The notes under the pieces were generated by a model. That model saw only the letters and a list, made by a program, of their open reading frames with translations. It searched no databases and was not told the DNA's origin. A DNA stretch of 64,000 bases from Sphingomonas crocodyli (GTDB lineage: Bacteria; Pseudomonadota; Alphaproteobacteria; Sphingomonadales; Sphingomonadaceae), in NCBI RefSeq assembly GCF_004005865.1, contig NZ_SACN01000003.1:437061-501060 (forward strand). Direction: 5' to 3'. The position numbers and the translations under genes are program-made. This document shows positions 49,609-57,968 of this stretch, in pieces. Positions within the stretch are counted from its first letter, which is position 1, and each line of letters opens with the position of its first letter.

Positions 49609-51413
49609 CGGACACTGCTCCAGGGCTTGCTGAGCAGCACCGCGCAATTGATGGTGCCGACCAGCGAATAGGTCTGCGGATAATTGCCCCAGAGCTCGCC
49701 CGTATTCGGGTCGATATCCTCCGAAAGCAGCCCCGCACGGGTACGCCTCGACAACATCTCCTCGAACAGGGCGCGCGCATCATCGTTACGCCCCGTCAAC
49801 CACAAAGCCTCGATCAGCCAGAAGGTGCACACATTGAAAGCGGTATGCGGCAGACCGAAATCATCTTCGGTCGCATAGCGCAGCATGTGCGATCCGCGCC
49901 GTAATCCTTCCTCCACCGCGCGCAACGTTCCTTGAAATTTCTCATCGCCCGGCTCGACGAAACGCAGATCGAGCAGCTGGATCAGGCTGGCGTCGAGATC
50001 GTCGCCGCCGAAGGTCGCCGAGATGCGCCCCGTATCTTCGCGCCAGGCGCTCTGCTCGATCTTCGCGCGGATCGCCTCGGCCCGCTCGCGCCAGAAGGCG
50101 GCGCGGTCGGCGAGCCCCAGTTCCTCGGCGGCATTGGAGAGCCGGTCGCACGCGGCCCAACACATCGCGACCGAATAGGTGTGGATATGGCTTTTGGTAC
50201 GAAGCTCCCACAGTCCGGCATCGGGCTTGTCGTGGACAGCCCAGGCATGTTCGCCGACCTTTTCGAGCGCGCGGAAATCATCCTCGCCCGCCATGCGATA
50301 GAGCCGCTTGTCGAAAAAGGCCTGCGCGTTGGACAGGACGATCTGGCCGTAGGCGTCATGCTGGATCTGCTCGTAGGCCTGGTTGCCGACGCGCACCGGC
50401 CCCATGCCGCGATAGCCGTTGAGCCCCTTCTCGATCCGCTCCTCCAGCCGCGCCTCGCCGCCGACGCCGTAGAGAGGCTGGATATGCCCGCCCTTCGCAT
50501 TGTCGACGATGTTGCGCAGATATTCGAGATAGGATTCCAGCACGTCGAGCGCGCCGAGCCGGTTGAGCGCCTGCACCGTATAATAAGCGTCGCGGATCCA
50601 GCAGTAACGATAGTCCCAGTTACGCCCGAGTTCGTTCTCGCCGGTGGCATGTTCGGGGATCGAGGTGGTGAGCGCGGCGACGATCGCGCCGGTTTCCTCA
50701 TGCTGGCAAAGCTTCAATGTGATGGCGGCGCGGATCACCGCCTCCTGCCATTCCACCGGGGTCGCGAGCGCGCGTACCCATTTGCGCCATTCATGCGCAG
50801 TATGTTCGAGCATCACGTCGAGCGTGTCGGCGATGTCGGTGGAAAAGCTCTCGTCCGGGCCCAGGAAGAAATGCAGCGTCCGTTCGACGCGGAACAGCCG
50901 TTCGTCCTCGATCCAGCCGACAGGCGCCGTCGTCGACAGGCGCAACGTCATCTCATCGAGTTCATAGCGAATATGGTTCGATCCGCGCGTCCGCACCGGA
51001 TCGGCCGAACCCCACCGATGCGCGGGACGCAGGCGGATGCGGATGCGCGGACTACCCGCCACCGGGCGCACGATCCGCACGAACGCCACCGGCCGGTACA
51101 TGCGCCCGGAACGGAAATGGCGTGGGCAGAAATCGAGCACTTCGATCGCATTGCCGGCGCCGTCGACATGCTTGGTGACCAGGATCGGCGTGTTGCGCAG
51201 GTAGCATTGGGTGGTTTCGACGCAGTCTTCCAGGTCGATTTCCCAGAAGCCACGTGCCCCCTCCCCCGCACGCGGCGCATTGTCGAGCAATGAGCAGAAG
51301 GCCGGATCGCCGTCGACGCGGGGCACGCAGGCCCACACGAAGCGGCCGGCCCGATCGACGAGCGCGGAGACCTGGCAATTGCCGATAGGCCAGAGATCGA
51401 GATTGGCGGCCAT
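49605..51413 (-). CDS. GH15 family glucoamylase/trehalase-like hydrolase
   Basis: A 602-residue inverting glycosidase of family GH15: an N-terminal beta-sandwich (about 1-210) and an (alpha/alpha)6 catalytic barrel (about 220-600) with NWDYRYCWIRDAYYTV in part, and the C-terminal LLSEDIDPNTGELWGNYPQTYS region in part holding a catalytic Glu. No signal peptide, so it is cytoplasmic. Between otsB and otsA it probably trims or recycles trehalose or maltodextrins; some GH15 enzymes are trehalases. An AAAGGAT ribosome-binding site lies in the otsB end, three bases after which this gene starts. Confidence 0.9.
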   Translation of the reverse strand: MAANLDLWPIGNCQVSALVDRAGRFVWACVPRVDGDPAFCSLLDNAPRAGEGARGFWEIDLEDCVETTQCYLRNTPILVTKHVDGAGNAIEVLDFCPRHFRSGRMYRPVAFVRIVRPVAGSPRIRIRLRPAHRWGSADPVRTRGSNHIRYELDEMTLRLSTTAPVGWIEDERLFRVERTLHFFLGPDESFSTDIADTLDVMLEHTAHEWRKWVRALATPVEWQEAVIRAAITLKLCQHEETGAIVAALTTSIPEHATGENELGRNWDYRYCWIRDAYYTVQALNRLGALDVLESYLEYLRNIVDNAKGGHIQPLYGVGGEARLEERIEKGLNGYRGMGPVRVGNQAYEQIQHDAYGQIVLSNAQAFFDKRLYRMAGEDDFRALEKVGEHAWAVHDKPDAGLWELRTKSHIHTYSVAMCWAACDRLSNAAEELGLADRAAFWRERAEAIRAKIEQSAWREDTGRISATFGGDDLDASLIQLLDLRFVEPGDEKFQGTLRAVEEGLRRGSHMLRYATEDDFGLPHTAFNVCTFWLIEALWLTGRNDDARALFEEMLSRRTRAGLLSEDIDPNTGELWGNYPQTYSLVGTINCAVLLSKPWSSVR

Positions 51414-51416
51414 CTT

Positions 51417-52175
51417 TTATCCTTTCGCCATGTCCCAAAGCCACGCCCGAACGTCGGCGACATCCGCCAGCCCATAGTCAGCGGCCGTCGCGCGCGGCGC
51501 GCCGACGAGCACACCGAAGCCGCCCATCGCCTGCGCGCAGGCGAGCGCCGCTTCGTCGGTAAGATCGTCACCGAGGACGACCGGCAGGCTACCTTCCATC
51601 GGCGTCCGTCCGGTCAGGGTCCGCACCGCATCGCCCTTGTCGCAACCGGGGCCGCGCAGTTCGACCATCATCTTGCCGGGCTGGACATAGAGATTGTGCG
51701 TCGCGCCAATTTCCCGCGCGCGGGCGCGCACCGGACCCTCCAGTTCGGGCTGCATCCGATAGTGCAGACCCACGCCCTGTGTCTTGATCTCGACGATTAG
51801 CCCGGGGTGCAGCGCCGCCAGAGCATGTGCTTCGGCGATGGCCGCATCGAGCCCCGCCGGCCTCAGCGGCTCCTGTAGATGGCCATCCTGTCGGATCTCC
51901 GCGCCGTGGCTTCCCGCCAGCGTGATGACCCGCGCGAGGGGCCCGATCATCGCGTCGAGTTGCTCGATCGATCGACCGCTGACCACCGCCAGCCTTCCGG
52001 CAAAGCGGGCATGCAGAGCGGCCAGCAGATCGCACAGTTCGGGATCAGCGTGCACAGACGCGGGGTCGTCCACCAACGAAACGAGAGTGCCGTCGAAGTC
52101 GAGAAACAAAGCGTGGCGATCGGGAGAGACGGCGGGCGGCAATGGCAGCACCACCGTATCTGGCCGGGTCAACAT
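51417..52175 (-). CDS. otsB: Trehalose-phosphatase
   Basis: A 252-residue HAD-superfamily phosphatase that dephosphorylates trehalose-6-phosphate. The nucleophile motif is FLDFDGTL (Asp26, Asp28), and the Mg-binding motif LGDDLTDEAAL is near residue 200. Length is normal. The ATG at 52175 follows GAGGGAG. It is the first gene of the trehalose operon and lies about 65 bases downstream of an EcfG-like promoter. Confidence 0.93.
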   Translation of the reverse strand: MLTRPDTVVLPLPPAVSPDRHALFLDFDGTLVSLVDDPASVHADPELCDLLAALHARFAGRLAVVSGRSIEQLDAMIGPLARVITLAGSHGAEIRQDGHLQEPLRPAGLDAAIAEAHALAALHPGLIVEIKTQGVGLHYRMQPELEGPVRARAREIGATHNLYVQPGKMMVELRGPGCDKGDAVRTLTGRTPMEGSLPVVLGDDLTDEAALACAQAMGGFGVLVGAPRATAADYGLADVADVRAWLWDMAKG

Positions 52176-52240
52176 ATTACTCCCTCATCGCAAATTCGGC
52201 GGAATACCCCCTCGACCGTCGGTCGAGCCAATGAGGGAAG

Positions 52241-52265
52241 GACGCAAGAAAGACGTTTCGGTTCC
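52241..52265 (-). promoter_or_regulatory. EcfG-like promoter of the trehalose operon
   Basis: On the minus strand GGAAC (52265-52261), 16 bases, CGTC ending at 52241. One mismatch in the last -10 base. It lies 66 bases upstream of the otsB ATG. Confidence 0.55.
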
Positions 52266-52307
52266 GCTGCATCGCGAGCATCGGGGCAGGACCGTACCTC
52301 TTCCAGC

Positions 52308-53417
52308 TCAGCTCTCGTCGCCAACCACAAATGGCATCCTGATGTCGTCAAGCTTGCCGAGGTGCTGACGGTGGCGGGGGAGCGCTTCAGGCATATCGGT
52401 GGCGATGAATGATATCAGGCCTTCGCGAATGTCGCAGCGCAGGTCGAAGGCCAGACTGGCATCGGCCGCGGTCATAAGGACACGAAGCTCCATCGCCTCT
52501 GCAGTCGCGTCCGTCACCTGGACATTCCAGAAGCGCCGGTCCCAGCGAGGATTGGCCGCTATCAGCTCGCCGGCTTTCTGACGAATGCGCGGCACATCGG
52601 CCGACCAATCGAGACGGATGAAGACCGAGCCCATCAACTGCGAGGTCGATCGGGTCCAGTTCTGGAAGCTTTCCTCGAGGAAACGCGCGACCGGCACGAC
52701 AAGCCGGCGATCATCCCAGATCCGGACGACAACGTAGGTCAGCTTGATTTCTTCGATGCGTCCCCATTCGTTGTCCATGATGATGACGTCATCGAGCCGG
52801 ATTGGCTCTGTGAAAGCGAGTTGTGCTCCCGCGATAAAGTTCTTCAGCGCGGGCTGAGCTGCGGCGCCTACCGCCAAACCAGCCAGGCCGGCAGATGCCA
52901 TCAACGTGAAGCCGACGTTGCGGATGCTGGGGATGGAGAGCAACATCATCGCCACTGTAAGGAACAGCACGGCAAAGATCAGGATACGAGTGAGAATGCC
53001 AATGCGAGTCCGCCGGCGTCGTGCCTGCAAATTGTCAGCGACGCTGATGTCGTAGCGAACCTCAGCGATGTCCGCATAGGCTTGAATGATCGCGATCGCA
53101 AACCATCCGATCAACCCGGGAACCAGGAAACCGGCGATCTGCTGCCATAGCTTTTCGGCCCAAGGCGCGAGGTCGAGGCCGCGGATCGCAAACGCCATTG
53201 CAATACCAACAAAGATCCACCGCGATGGCGTTCGCACTCTCGCGACGACAATTTCGTCAGCTTGGCCAGGCGCATGTCGCGCAACGCGCTGCAGCAAGGA
53301 AAAGGCGATGCGATGCGTGACAGCCGCGACGGCGAGAGCAAGGATAAGCGCGACGCCTGCCGTCACCCAATCCAACATTTCGGGCGGGATTCCGGGCAAT
53401 TTGGCAAGGTTGGACAT
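52308..53417 (-). CDS. MscS-family mechanosensitive channel
   Basis: A 369-residue small-conductance mechanosensitive channel protein. About four membrane helices (up to about residue 190) include the pore-lining TM3-like Gly/Ala-rich helix (ASAGLAGLAVGAAAQPALKNF in part). The cytoplasmic beta domain follows (about 200-290; PIRLDDVIIMDNEWGRIEEI in part), then a helical end. It releases solutes during hypo-osmotic shock. A perfect EcfG promoter is so close that transcription would start about three bases before the annotated ATG, so translation may be leaderless. A decayed paralog on the other strand lies at 58961. Confidence 0.92.
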   Translation of the reverse strand: MSNLAKLPGIPPEMLDWVTAGVALILALAVAAVTHRIAFSLLQRVARHAPGQADEIVVARVRTPSRWIFVGIAMAFAIRGLDLAPWAEKLWQQIAGFLVPGLIGWFAIAIIQAYADIAEVRYDISVADNLQARRRRTRIGILTRILIFAVLFLTVAMMLLSIPSIRNVGFTLMASAGLAGLAVGAAAQPALKNFIAGAQLAFTEPIRLDDVIIMDNEWGRIEEIKLTYVVVRIWDDRRLVVPVARFLEESFQNWTRSTSQLMGSVFIRLDWSADVPRIRQKAGELIAANPRWDRRFWNVQVTDATAEAMELRVLMTAADASLAFDLRCDIREGLISFIATDMPEALPRHRQHLGKLDDIRMPFVVGDES

Positions 53418-53426
53418 GGTCGCGGT

Positions 53427-53451
53427 AACGTGACCCGTATCGATGGGTTCC
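53427..53451 (-). promoter_or_regulatory. EcfG promoter of the MscS gene
   Basis: On the minus strand GGAAC (53451-53447), exactly 16 bases, CGTT ending at 53427: a full consensus match. Ten bases separate it from the ATG at 53417. Confidence 0.75.
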
Positions 53452-53856
53452 GCAGGCGGACGTCAGTCTCTGTCAGACGCCCAGATAGCACGATCAGCTT
53501 CCATCTCAGGTGGTGGGCCTCGACGGCGAGTGGATCATGGGGCCCGAACCATGCCCGTATCGGGGCTAGCCGGGCCGTCACGCAGGCGCATACTGGGCTG
53601 CTGTTCGGACTTCGGCGCGGCAACTGATCTTGTCGCTACGCATCGAGCTTACCAATGAATCAAAAGGCATACACGGCCTTCCTGCCACGAAGAGTGAGCG
53701 CGCGCGCGATGCGAATGAGGGTTAGTAAGCCAAGAGAAGGCTTGGCCCCCACCAACTTCCCTCTAGTCAGTTTGAGAATTCGCGGTTTAGCTCGCAATGG
53801 TTGGAAAGCGAGAAGAGCAGCGATGCGCAGTTTCGCGTGAGAGAAAGGATCGATAC
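53452..53856. other. Intergenic region before the six-gene cassette
   Basis: No gene seen in about 400 bases. The last 100 bases are richer in A+T and probably hold the promoter of the sugar cassette, but I cannot name a sigma factor. No EcfG element on the plus strand. Confidence 0.45.
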
Positions 53857-54903
53857 GTGATCGACGGGCCAGCAAACGCATCTACAGAAAATATGCAGCT
53901 GGTTACGCCGACCCGTTTCCCCATTTTTCTGTCGATGGTGATCGTCGACCGCAATCAGCCAGAAACCCAGCGTGAATTTCTGACCCAGATAGTGGAAACA
54001 CTCGGTGATCTGGTCGAGGATTTTGAAATCGTCCTGATCGACAATGGTTCAGACCCGCAGGCGCGCGCCGCCTATGACGCGCTGGCTCGGGTGGAAGGCA
54101 TTCCCAATCTGCAGGTCTATCATCTGCTGCGCCGGGTCGATGCCGAGACCGCCTATTGGGCGGGGATTGAAAACAGCATCGGCGATTATGTGCTGGCCTT
54201 CGATCCCTATAATGAGGAACTGACCTGCCTGCCCAAGGCTATCGAGCTCTGCCTGGCCGGGACCGACCTTATATTAATCGAAAATCAGGAGCCCGAACGG
54301 GTCAAGGGTATCGAGGCCTTGGCCGAGCACGCCTTCCGCGGCCTCTATCGCTCGATCTACGGTGTCAGCCTCACCGAGCGCGCGGCGCAGCACCGTTTGA
54401 TGAGCAAGAAGGTCATCAGCTTCCTGCTCCAGCTGCCACGACCAGCAATCTGGTATCGTGTCCTGCCCGCGAGGGCCGGGTTCGCGACGGTCACGCTCAC
54501 CTATCGAGCGCCGCGTCGCAAATTGAAGATCGACCATAATCTGGCGACCCGCGCGCGCCGGGCTATCAATCTGCTCTTTTCCAGCACGCTCGCGCCGTTG
54601 CGCTTCGTGTCGCTGTTGGCGCTCCTCGGTTCGGTCGCGAACATTCTCTATTCGATCTACGTCGTGATCATCGCCTTCTCGCTGGACTCGGTTGCGAAGG
54701 GATGGACCACCTTGTCGCTTCAGCAATCGGGCATGTTCTTCCTGATCTCGGTCGTGTTGTTCGTGCTGACAGAATATATGGTCCGCATGGTGCAATGGAG
54801 CATGGGCGAGCCGCCCTATTTCATTGTCGGCGAGGCCGTGAGCAGCACGCTGACCCGGCACCAGAAGCTCAACGTCGAAGCCCCTCGAGCCGACGACCAG
54901 TGA
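53857..54903 (+). CDS. GT2 glycosyltransferase with C-terminal membrane helices (GtrB-like)
   Basis: A 348-residue protein. The N-terminal GT-A domain (about 15-240) has the nucleotide-sugar strand IVLIDNGSD, then DYVLAFDPYNEE, which holds a DxD-like acidic site. Two membrane helices follow (about 250-275 and 290-315). This is the plan of polyprenyl-phosphate glycosyltransferases (GtrB, ArnC). It would load a sugar onto undecaprenyl phosphate on the cytoplasmic face. The GTG at 53857 is preferred, with AAGGA about ten bases upstream; an ATG 36 bases on is the alternative. Its stop overlaps the next gene (GTGA). Confidence 0.87.
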   Translation: MIDGPANASTENMQLVTPTRFPIFLSMVIVDRNQPETQREFLTQIVETLGDLVEDFEIVLIDNGSDPQARAAYDALARVEGIPNLQVYHLLRRVDAETAYWAGIENSIGDYVLAFDPYNEELTCLPKAIELCLAGTDLILIENQEPERVKGIEALAEHAFRGLYRSIYGVSLTERAAQHRLMSKKVISFLLQLPRPAIWYRVLPARAGFATVTLTYRAPRRKLKIDHNLATRARRAINLLFSSTLAPLRFVSLLALLGSVANILYSIYVVIIAFSLDSVAKGWTTLSLQQSGMFFLISVVLFVLTEYMVRMVQWSMGEPPYFIVGEAVSSTLTRHQKLNVEAPRADDQ

Positions 54904-56039
54904 CCGACGGTGGCACCGCGCTCATCATTGGGGGCGGCATATATGGCGCCTCGATCGCGACCTATCTGAAGACGCAGCGCGGCTTTTCTAGTGTCATCCT
55001 GTTCGAGCGCGAAGACAGGCTTCTCCAGCGCAGTTCCTACGTCAATCAGGCGCGCGTCCATAACGGCTATCATTATCCGCGCAGCTTCACGACCGCCTAT
55101 CGCAGCCGGATCAATCTGCCGCGCTTCGTCACCGATTTTGGCGCGGCGATCGTCAAGGATTTCGTGAAGCTCTACGCGATCGCGCGGCTCAATTCGAAGG
55201 TCACATCGCGCCAGTTCGAGCGCTTCTGCCACGAAATCGGCGCCTTCCTCGAACCCGCCGAGCCGGCCCATGCGGCCCTGTTCAATCCCAGGCTGATCGC
55301 CAGCGTCTATGTGACGCAGGAATATGGGTTCAACACCGCCGTCGTCGCGCGTCAGCTCGAGGAAGGGTTGACGCAAGCCGCCGTCGACGTCCGGCTATCG
55401 GCGCACGTTTCCGAGGTGACGAACGGCCCGGATGGCGTGCGCGTGCGCGGCTATCGCGGGCCAGATCGCGAGCCGTTCGAGGCGAGCGGTGCCTTCCTGT
55501 TCAACTGCACCTATAGCGGGTTGCAGCACGGCGCGGGCCTCGGCACCGGCAACGCCTTTGGGCTGAAGCACGAGATCACCGAAATGGCGCTGATCGAGCC
55601 GCCGGCGGCGCTGAAGGGCATCGCCGTGACGGTGATGGACGGCCCCTTCTTTTCGATCATGCCCTTTCCCGATCGAGGGCTGCACACGCTATCGCACGTC
55701 CGCTACACGCCGCACATGTCGTGGCGCGAGGACGGGACCGAACTGCCCTACGACGTGCTCGATCGCTATCGGCGCGAAAGCCGCAGCGACCGTATGGTGC
55801 GCGACGCTGCGCGCTATATGCCCGCGCTCGCCGGCAGGCAGGCGAAGGATTCGCTGTTCGAGGTGAAGACGGTGCCGATCTACACCGAGGGCAATGACGG
55901 CCGACCGATCCTGCTGTCACGCGATCCCAACCACGGCCGGATATTCTCGATCCTGGGCGGGAAGGTCGACAATATCTACGACATCCTCGAACGGCTCGAC
56001 GACGAGCCGCTTCAAGCAGCAGAGAATGTACATCCATGA
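54900..56039 (+). CDS. FAD-dependent oxidoreductase (DAO-like)
   Basis: A 379-residue flavoprotein. The FAD-binding motif ALIIGGGIYGASIA is at about 7-20, with FERED and the NQARVHNGYHYPRS segment (about 45-58), as in DAO-family oxidases such as L-2-hydroxyglutarate oxidase relatives. Near the C-terminus ILGGKVDNIYDI closes the FAD site. No membrane segment. It would oxidise a hydroxy or amino group; in this cassette the target may be a nucleotide- or lipid-linked sugar. GTG start, overlapping the GT2 stop by four bases. Confidence 0.85.
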   Translation: MTDGGTALIIGGGIYGASIATYLKTQRGFSSVILFEREDRLLQRSSYVNQARVHNGYHYPRSFTTAYRSRINLPRFVTDFGAAIVKDFVKLYAIARLNSKVTSRQFERFCHEIGAFLEPAEPAHAALFNPRLIASVYVTQEYGFNTAVVARQLEEGLTQAAVDVRLSAHVSEVTNGPDGVRVRGYRGPDREPFEASGAFLFNCTYSGLQHGAGLGTGNAFGLKHEITEMALIEPPAALKGIAVTVMDGPFFSIMPFPDRGLHTLSHVRYTPHMSWREDGTELPYDVLDRYRRESRSDRMVRDAARYMPALAGRQAKDSLFEVKTVPIYTEGNDGRPILLSRDPNHGRIFSILGGKVDNIYDILERLDDEPLQAAENVHP

Positions 56040-56806
56040 AGGCACTGATCGGTCATTCGGGCTATGTCGGCACCACATTGCTGGGCCAGCAGCCGTTCGA
56101 CGCCTTGTTCCGGTCGACAAACATCGCCGATCTGGCGGGCGGCTCCTATGAGCTGGCCATCTGCACCGCCGCTCCCGCGCAGCGCTGGATCGCCGAGCGC
56201 GATCCGGAGGCCGATCTCGCCAATATCGATCGGATCGCCGATGCGGTGACCAGCATCGAGGCCGATCGCTTCATTCTGATCAGCACGGTTGACGTGTACG
56301 GCGTCAGTGCCAGCATGAGCGAGGCCGACGAGCCGGCGCCCAGCAGCGCCTATGGCCGTAACCGCCTCCACCTCGAAAACCGCGTGCGCGCGCATTTCCC
56401 GGATGCGCTGATCGTACGGCTGCCGGGGCTTGTCGGGCCGGGACTGCGCAAGAATGCGATCTTCGATTTCCGCAACGACAATGCGCTGCACCTGATCGAT
56501 GCGCGCGCGGTCCTGCAATTCTATCCGATGGTCAATCTCAGCGCCGATCTTGCAACCGCGCAGGCCGCCGGGCTCAAGCTCGTCAATTTCGCGGTCGAAC
56601 CGGTGTCGCTTGCCGAAGTGGCCAAGGCGTGCGGGCGCGATTTCGACAATCAGGTCGAGGGCAAGACGCCGGCCAATTACGACATGCGCAGCGATCATGC
56701 GGCGGCATTCGGCGGCACCGGCCCCTATCTTTACAGCAAGCGTGAATCGCTGCTGGCGGTCCGTGCCTATGCGCAGTCCGAACCGACGTCGGCGGCGATC
56801 GCCTGA
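56036..56806 (+). CDS. NAD-dependent sugar epimerase/dehydratase-like protein
   Basis: A 256-residue short extended-SDR protein. The N-terminal nucleotide loop is GHSGYVGTTL (about 6-15), and the catalytic Ser...Tyr-x3-Lys-like region is STVDVYG (about 83-89) with SAYGRNR (about 102-108, where Arg replaces the usual Lys). A reduced C-terminal domain follows. Because Lys is not evident, activity may differ from classical epimerases. Linked to the FAD gene by ATGA and to the next gene by TGATG. Confidence 0.83.
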   Translation: MKALIGHSGYVGTTLLGQQPFDALFRSTNIADLAGGSYELAICTAAPAQRWIAERDPEADLANIDRIADAVTSIEADRFILISTVDVYGVSASMSEADEPAPSSAYGRNRLHLENRVRAHFPDALIVRLPGLVGPGLRKNAIFDFRNDNALHLIDARAVLQFYPMVNLSADLATAQAAGLKLVNFAVEPVSLAEVAKACGRDFDNQVEGKTPANYDMRSDHAAAFGGTGPYLYSKRESLLAVRAYAQSEPTSAAIA

Positions 56807-57615
56807 TGCGCATCTCGATCTCCAACATCGCCTGGGATCCGCCGGAGGACGAGGCCGTCGCCGAAGTGCTGCGCGCCCACGGAGTTGCGCATATCGACGT
56901 CGCGCCGGGCAAATATTTCCCCGATCCGACGCAGGCGAGCGACACGGCGGTGGCCGAGGTGCGGGGCGCGTGGGCCGATCGCGGCGTCACGCTCTACGGC
57001 ATGCAGTCGCTGCTGTTCGGGACGCAGGGCTTCAACCTGTTCGGCGACGACGGGCGGATGCTCGATCGCCTCAAGCGGATCGGCGATCTGGCCGGGCGGC
57101 TGGGGATCAGCTTCCTGACCTTCGGCAGCCCGAAGAATCGCGACCGTGGCGACCTTTCCGACGCCGAGGTCGAGGCGCAGGCGACCACCTTCTTCCGGGC
57201 GTTGGGCGACAGCTATGCCGACAGCGGCGTCGTGCTATGCCTCGAGCCTAATCCCGTCGCCTACGCCTGCAACTTCATGACGACGACATCGGAGACTGCG
57301 GCGATGGTGCGCCTCATCGATCATCCGGCGGTACGCATGCAGCTCGACGTCGGCGCGCTCGCACTCAATGGCGAGGCGCCCGAGGATCTGATCGCCGCCA
57401 ATGCCGACATTATCGGCCATGTCCACGCCAGCGAGCCGCAGCTCGTCGCGATCGGCGAAGGCGGCTCCGAACATGATCGCGCCGCCTCAGCTTTGCGCGC
57501 GCACCGCCCCGACAAGATCGTCACGATCGAGATGGCCGCCATCGCCGGGCCGCAGCGCGACCGCGTCGACCGCTCGATCGGGCGCACCATCGCCGCTTAT
57601 GGAGACGCCGCATGA
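56806..57615 (+). CDS. Sugar phosphate isomerase/epimerase-like TIM barrel
   Basis: A 269-residue xylose-isomerase-like TIM-barrel protein of the AP-endonuclease-2 fold. Metal-site residues are expected at the strand ends: Glu in CLEPN (about 147), Asp in MQLDVGAL (about 182), His in GHVHASEPQ (about 205) and Glu in VTIEM (about 245). All are present. Such enzymes isomerise or epimerise keto-sugars. Here it probably shapes a sugar made by the neighbouring FAD and NAD enzymes. Confidence 0.87.
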   Translation: MRISISNIAWDPPEDEAVAEVLRAHGVAHIDVAPGKYFPDPTQASDTAVAEVRGAWADRGVTLYGMQSLLFGTQGFNLFGDDGRMLDRLKRIGDLAGRLGISFLTFGSPKNRDRGDLSDAEVEAQATTFFRALGDSYADSGVVLCLEPNPVAYACNFMTTTSETAAMVRLIDHPAVRMQLDVGALALNGEAPEDLIAANADIIGHVHASEPQLVAIGEGGSEHDRAASALRAHRPDKIVTIEMAAIAGPQRDRVDRSIGRTIAAYGDAA

Positions 57616-57968
57616 TCCAGTGGCTGCTGCTGATCGCCGGCATCGCCAGCAATGCGTCGGCCAGCCTGCTGGTCAAGGCGGCGGTCGGCAAGCCGATCAG
57701 CCTCCAGCAACCCTTCGCGATCGGCAATCTGATCTACGGCAGCGCGATCGGCCTCTATATGGCGGCCTTCGTGCTCTATGCTGCGGCGGTGTCGCGGATG
57801 CCGCTGACGATCGCGCATCCGGTGACGACGGCGGGCGCGATCCTGGTCGTCGGCGTGTCGGCGACCCTGCTGTTCAACGAACAGATGAGCCCGCTGCGCA
57901 TCGCGGGCTATTGCTTCCTCTTCATCGGCATCGCCTGCATCGGGCTTTCCAAAGGTGTTCCTGCATGA
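57612..57968 (+). CDS. Small EamA/SMR-type transporter
   Basis: A 118-residue protein with four membrane helices, the size and pattern of SMR/EamA half-transporters such as ArnE and ArnF, which flip lipid-linked aminosugars. The first helix (WLLLIAGIASNASASLLVKA) carries polar residues, but the SMR Glu14 is replaced by Asn/Ser. It would work as a dimer. In this cassette it is the best candidate to move the lipid-linked sugar across the inner membrane. ATGA overlaps join it to both neighbours. Confidence 0.85.
   Translation: MIQWLLLIAGIASNASASLLVKAAVGKPISLQQPFAIGNLIYGSAIGLYMAAFVLYAAAVSRMPLTIAHPVTTAGAILVVGVSATLLFNEQMSPLRIAGYCFLFIGIACIGLSKGVPA

Noticed and set aside
49932-51293. A 453-codon open frame on the plus strand within the GH15 gene
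   Set aside because: The GH15 motifs are on the minus strand and complete; the plus frame has no start signal and no domain.
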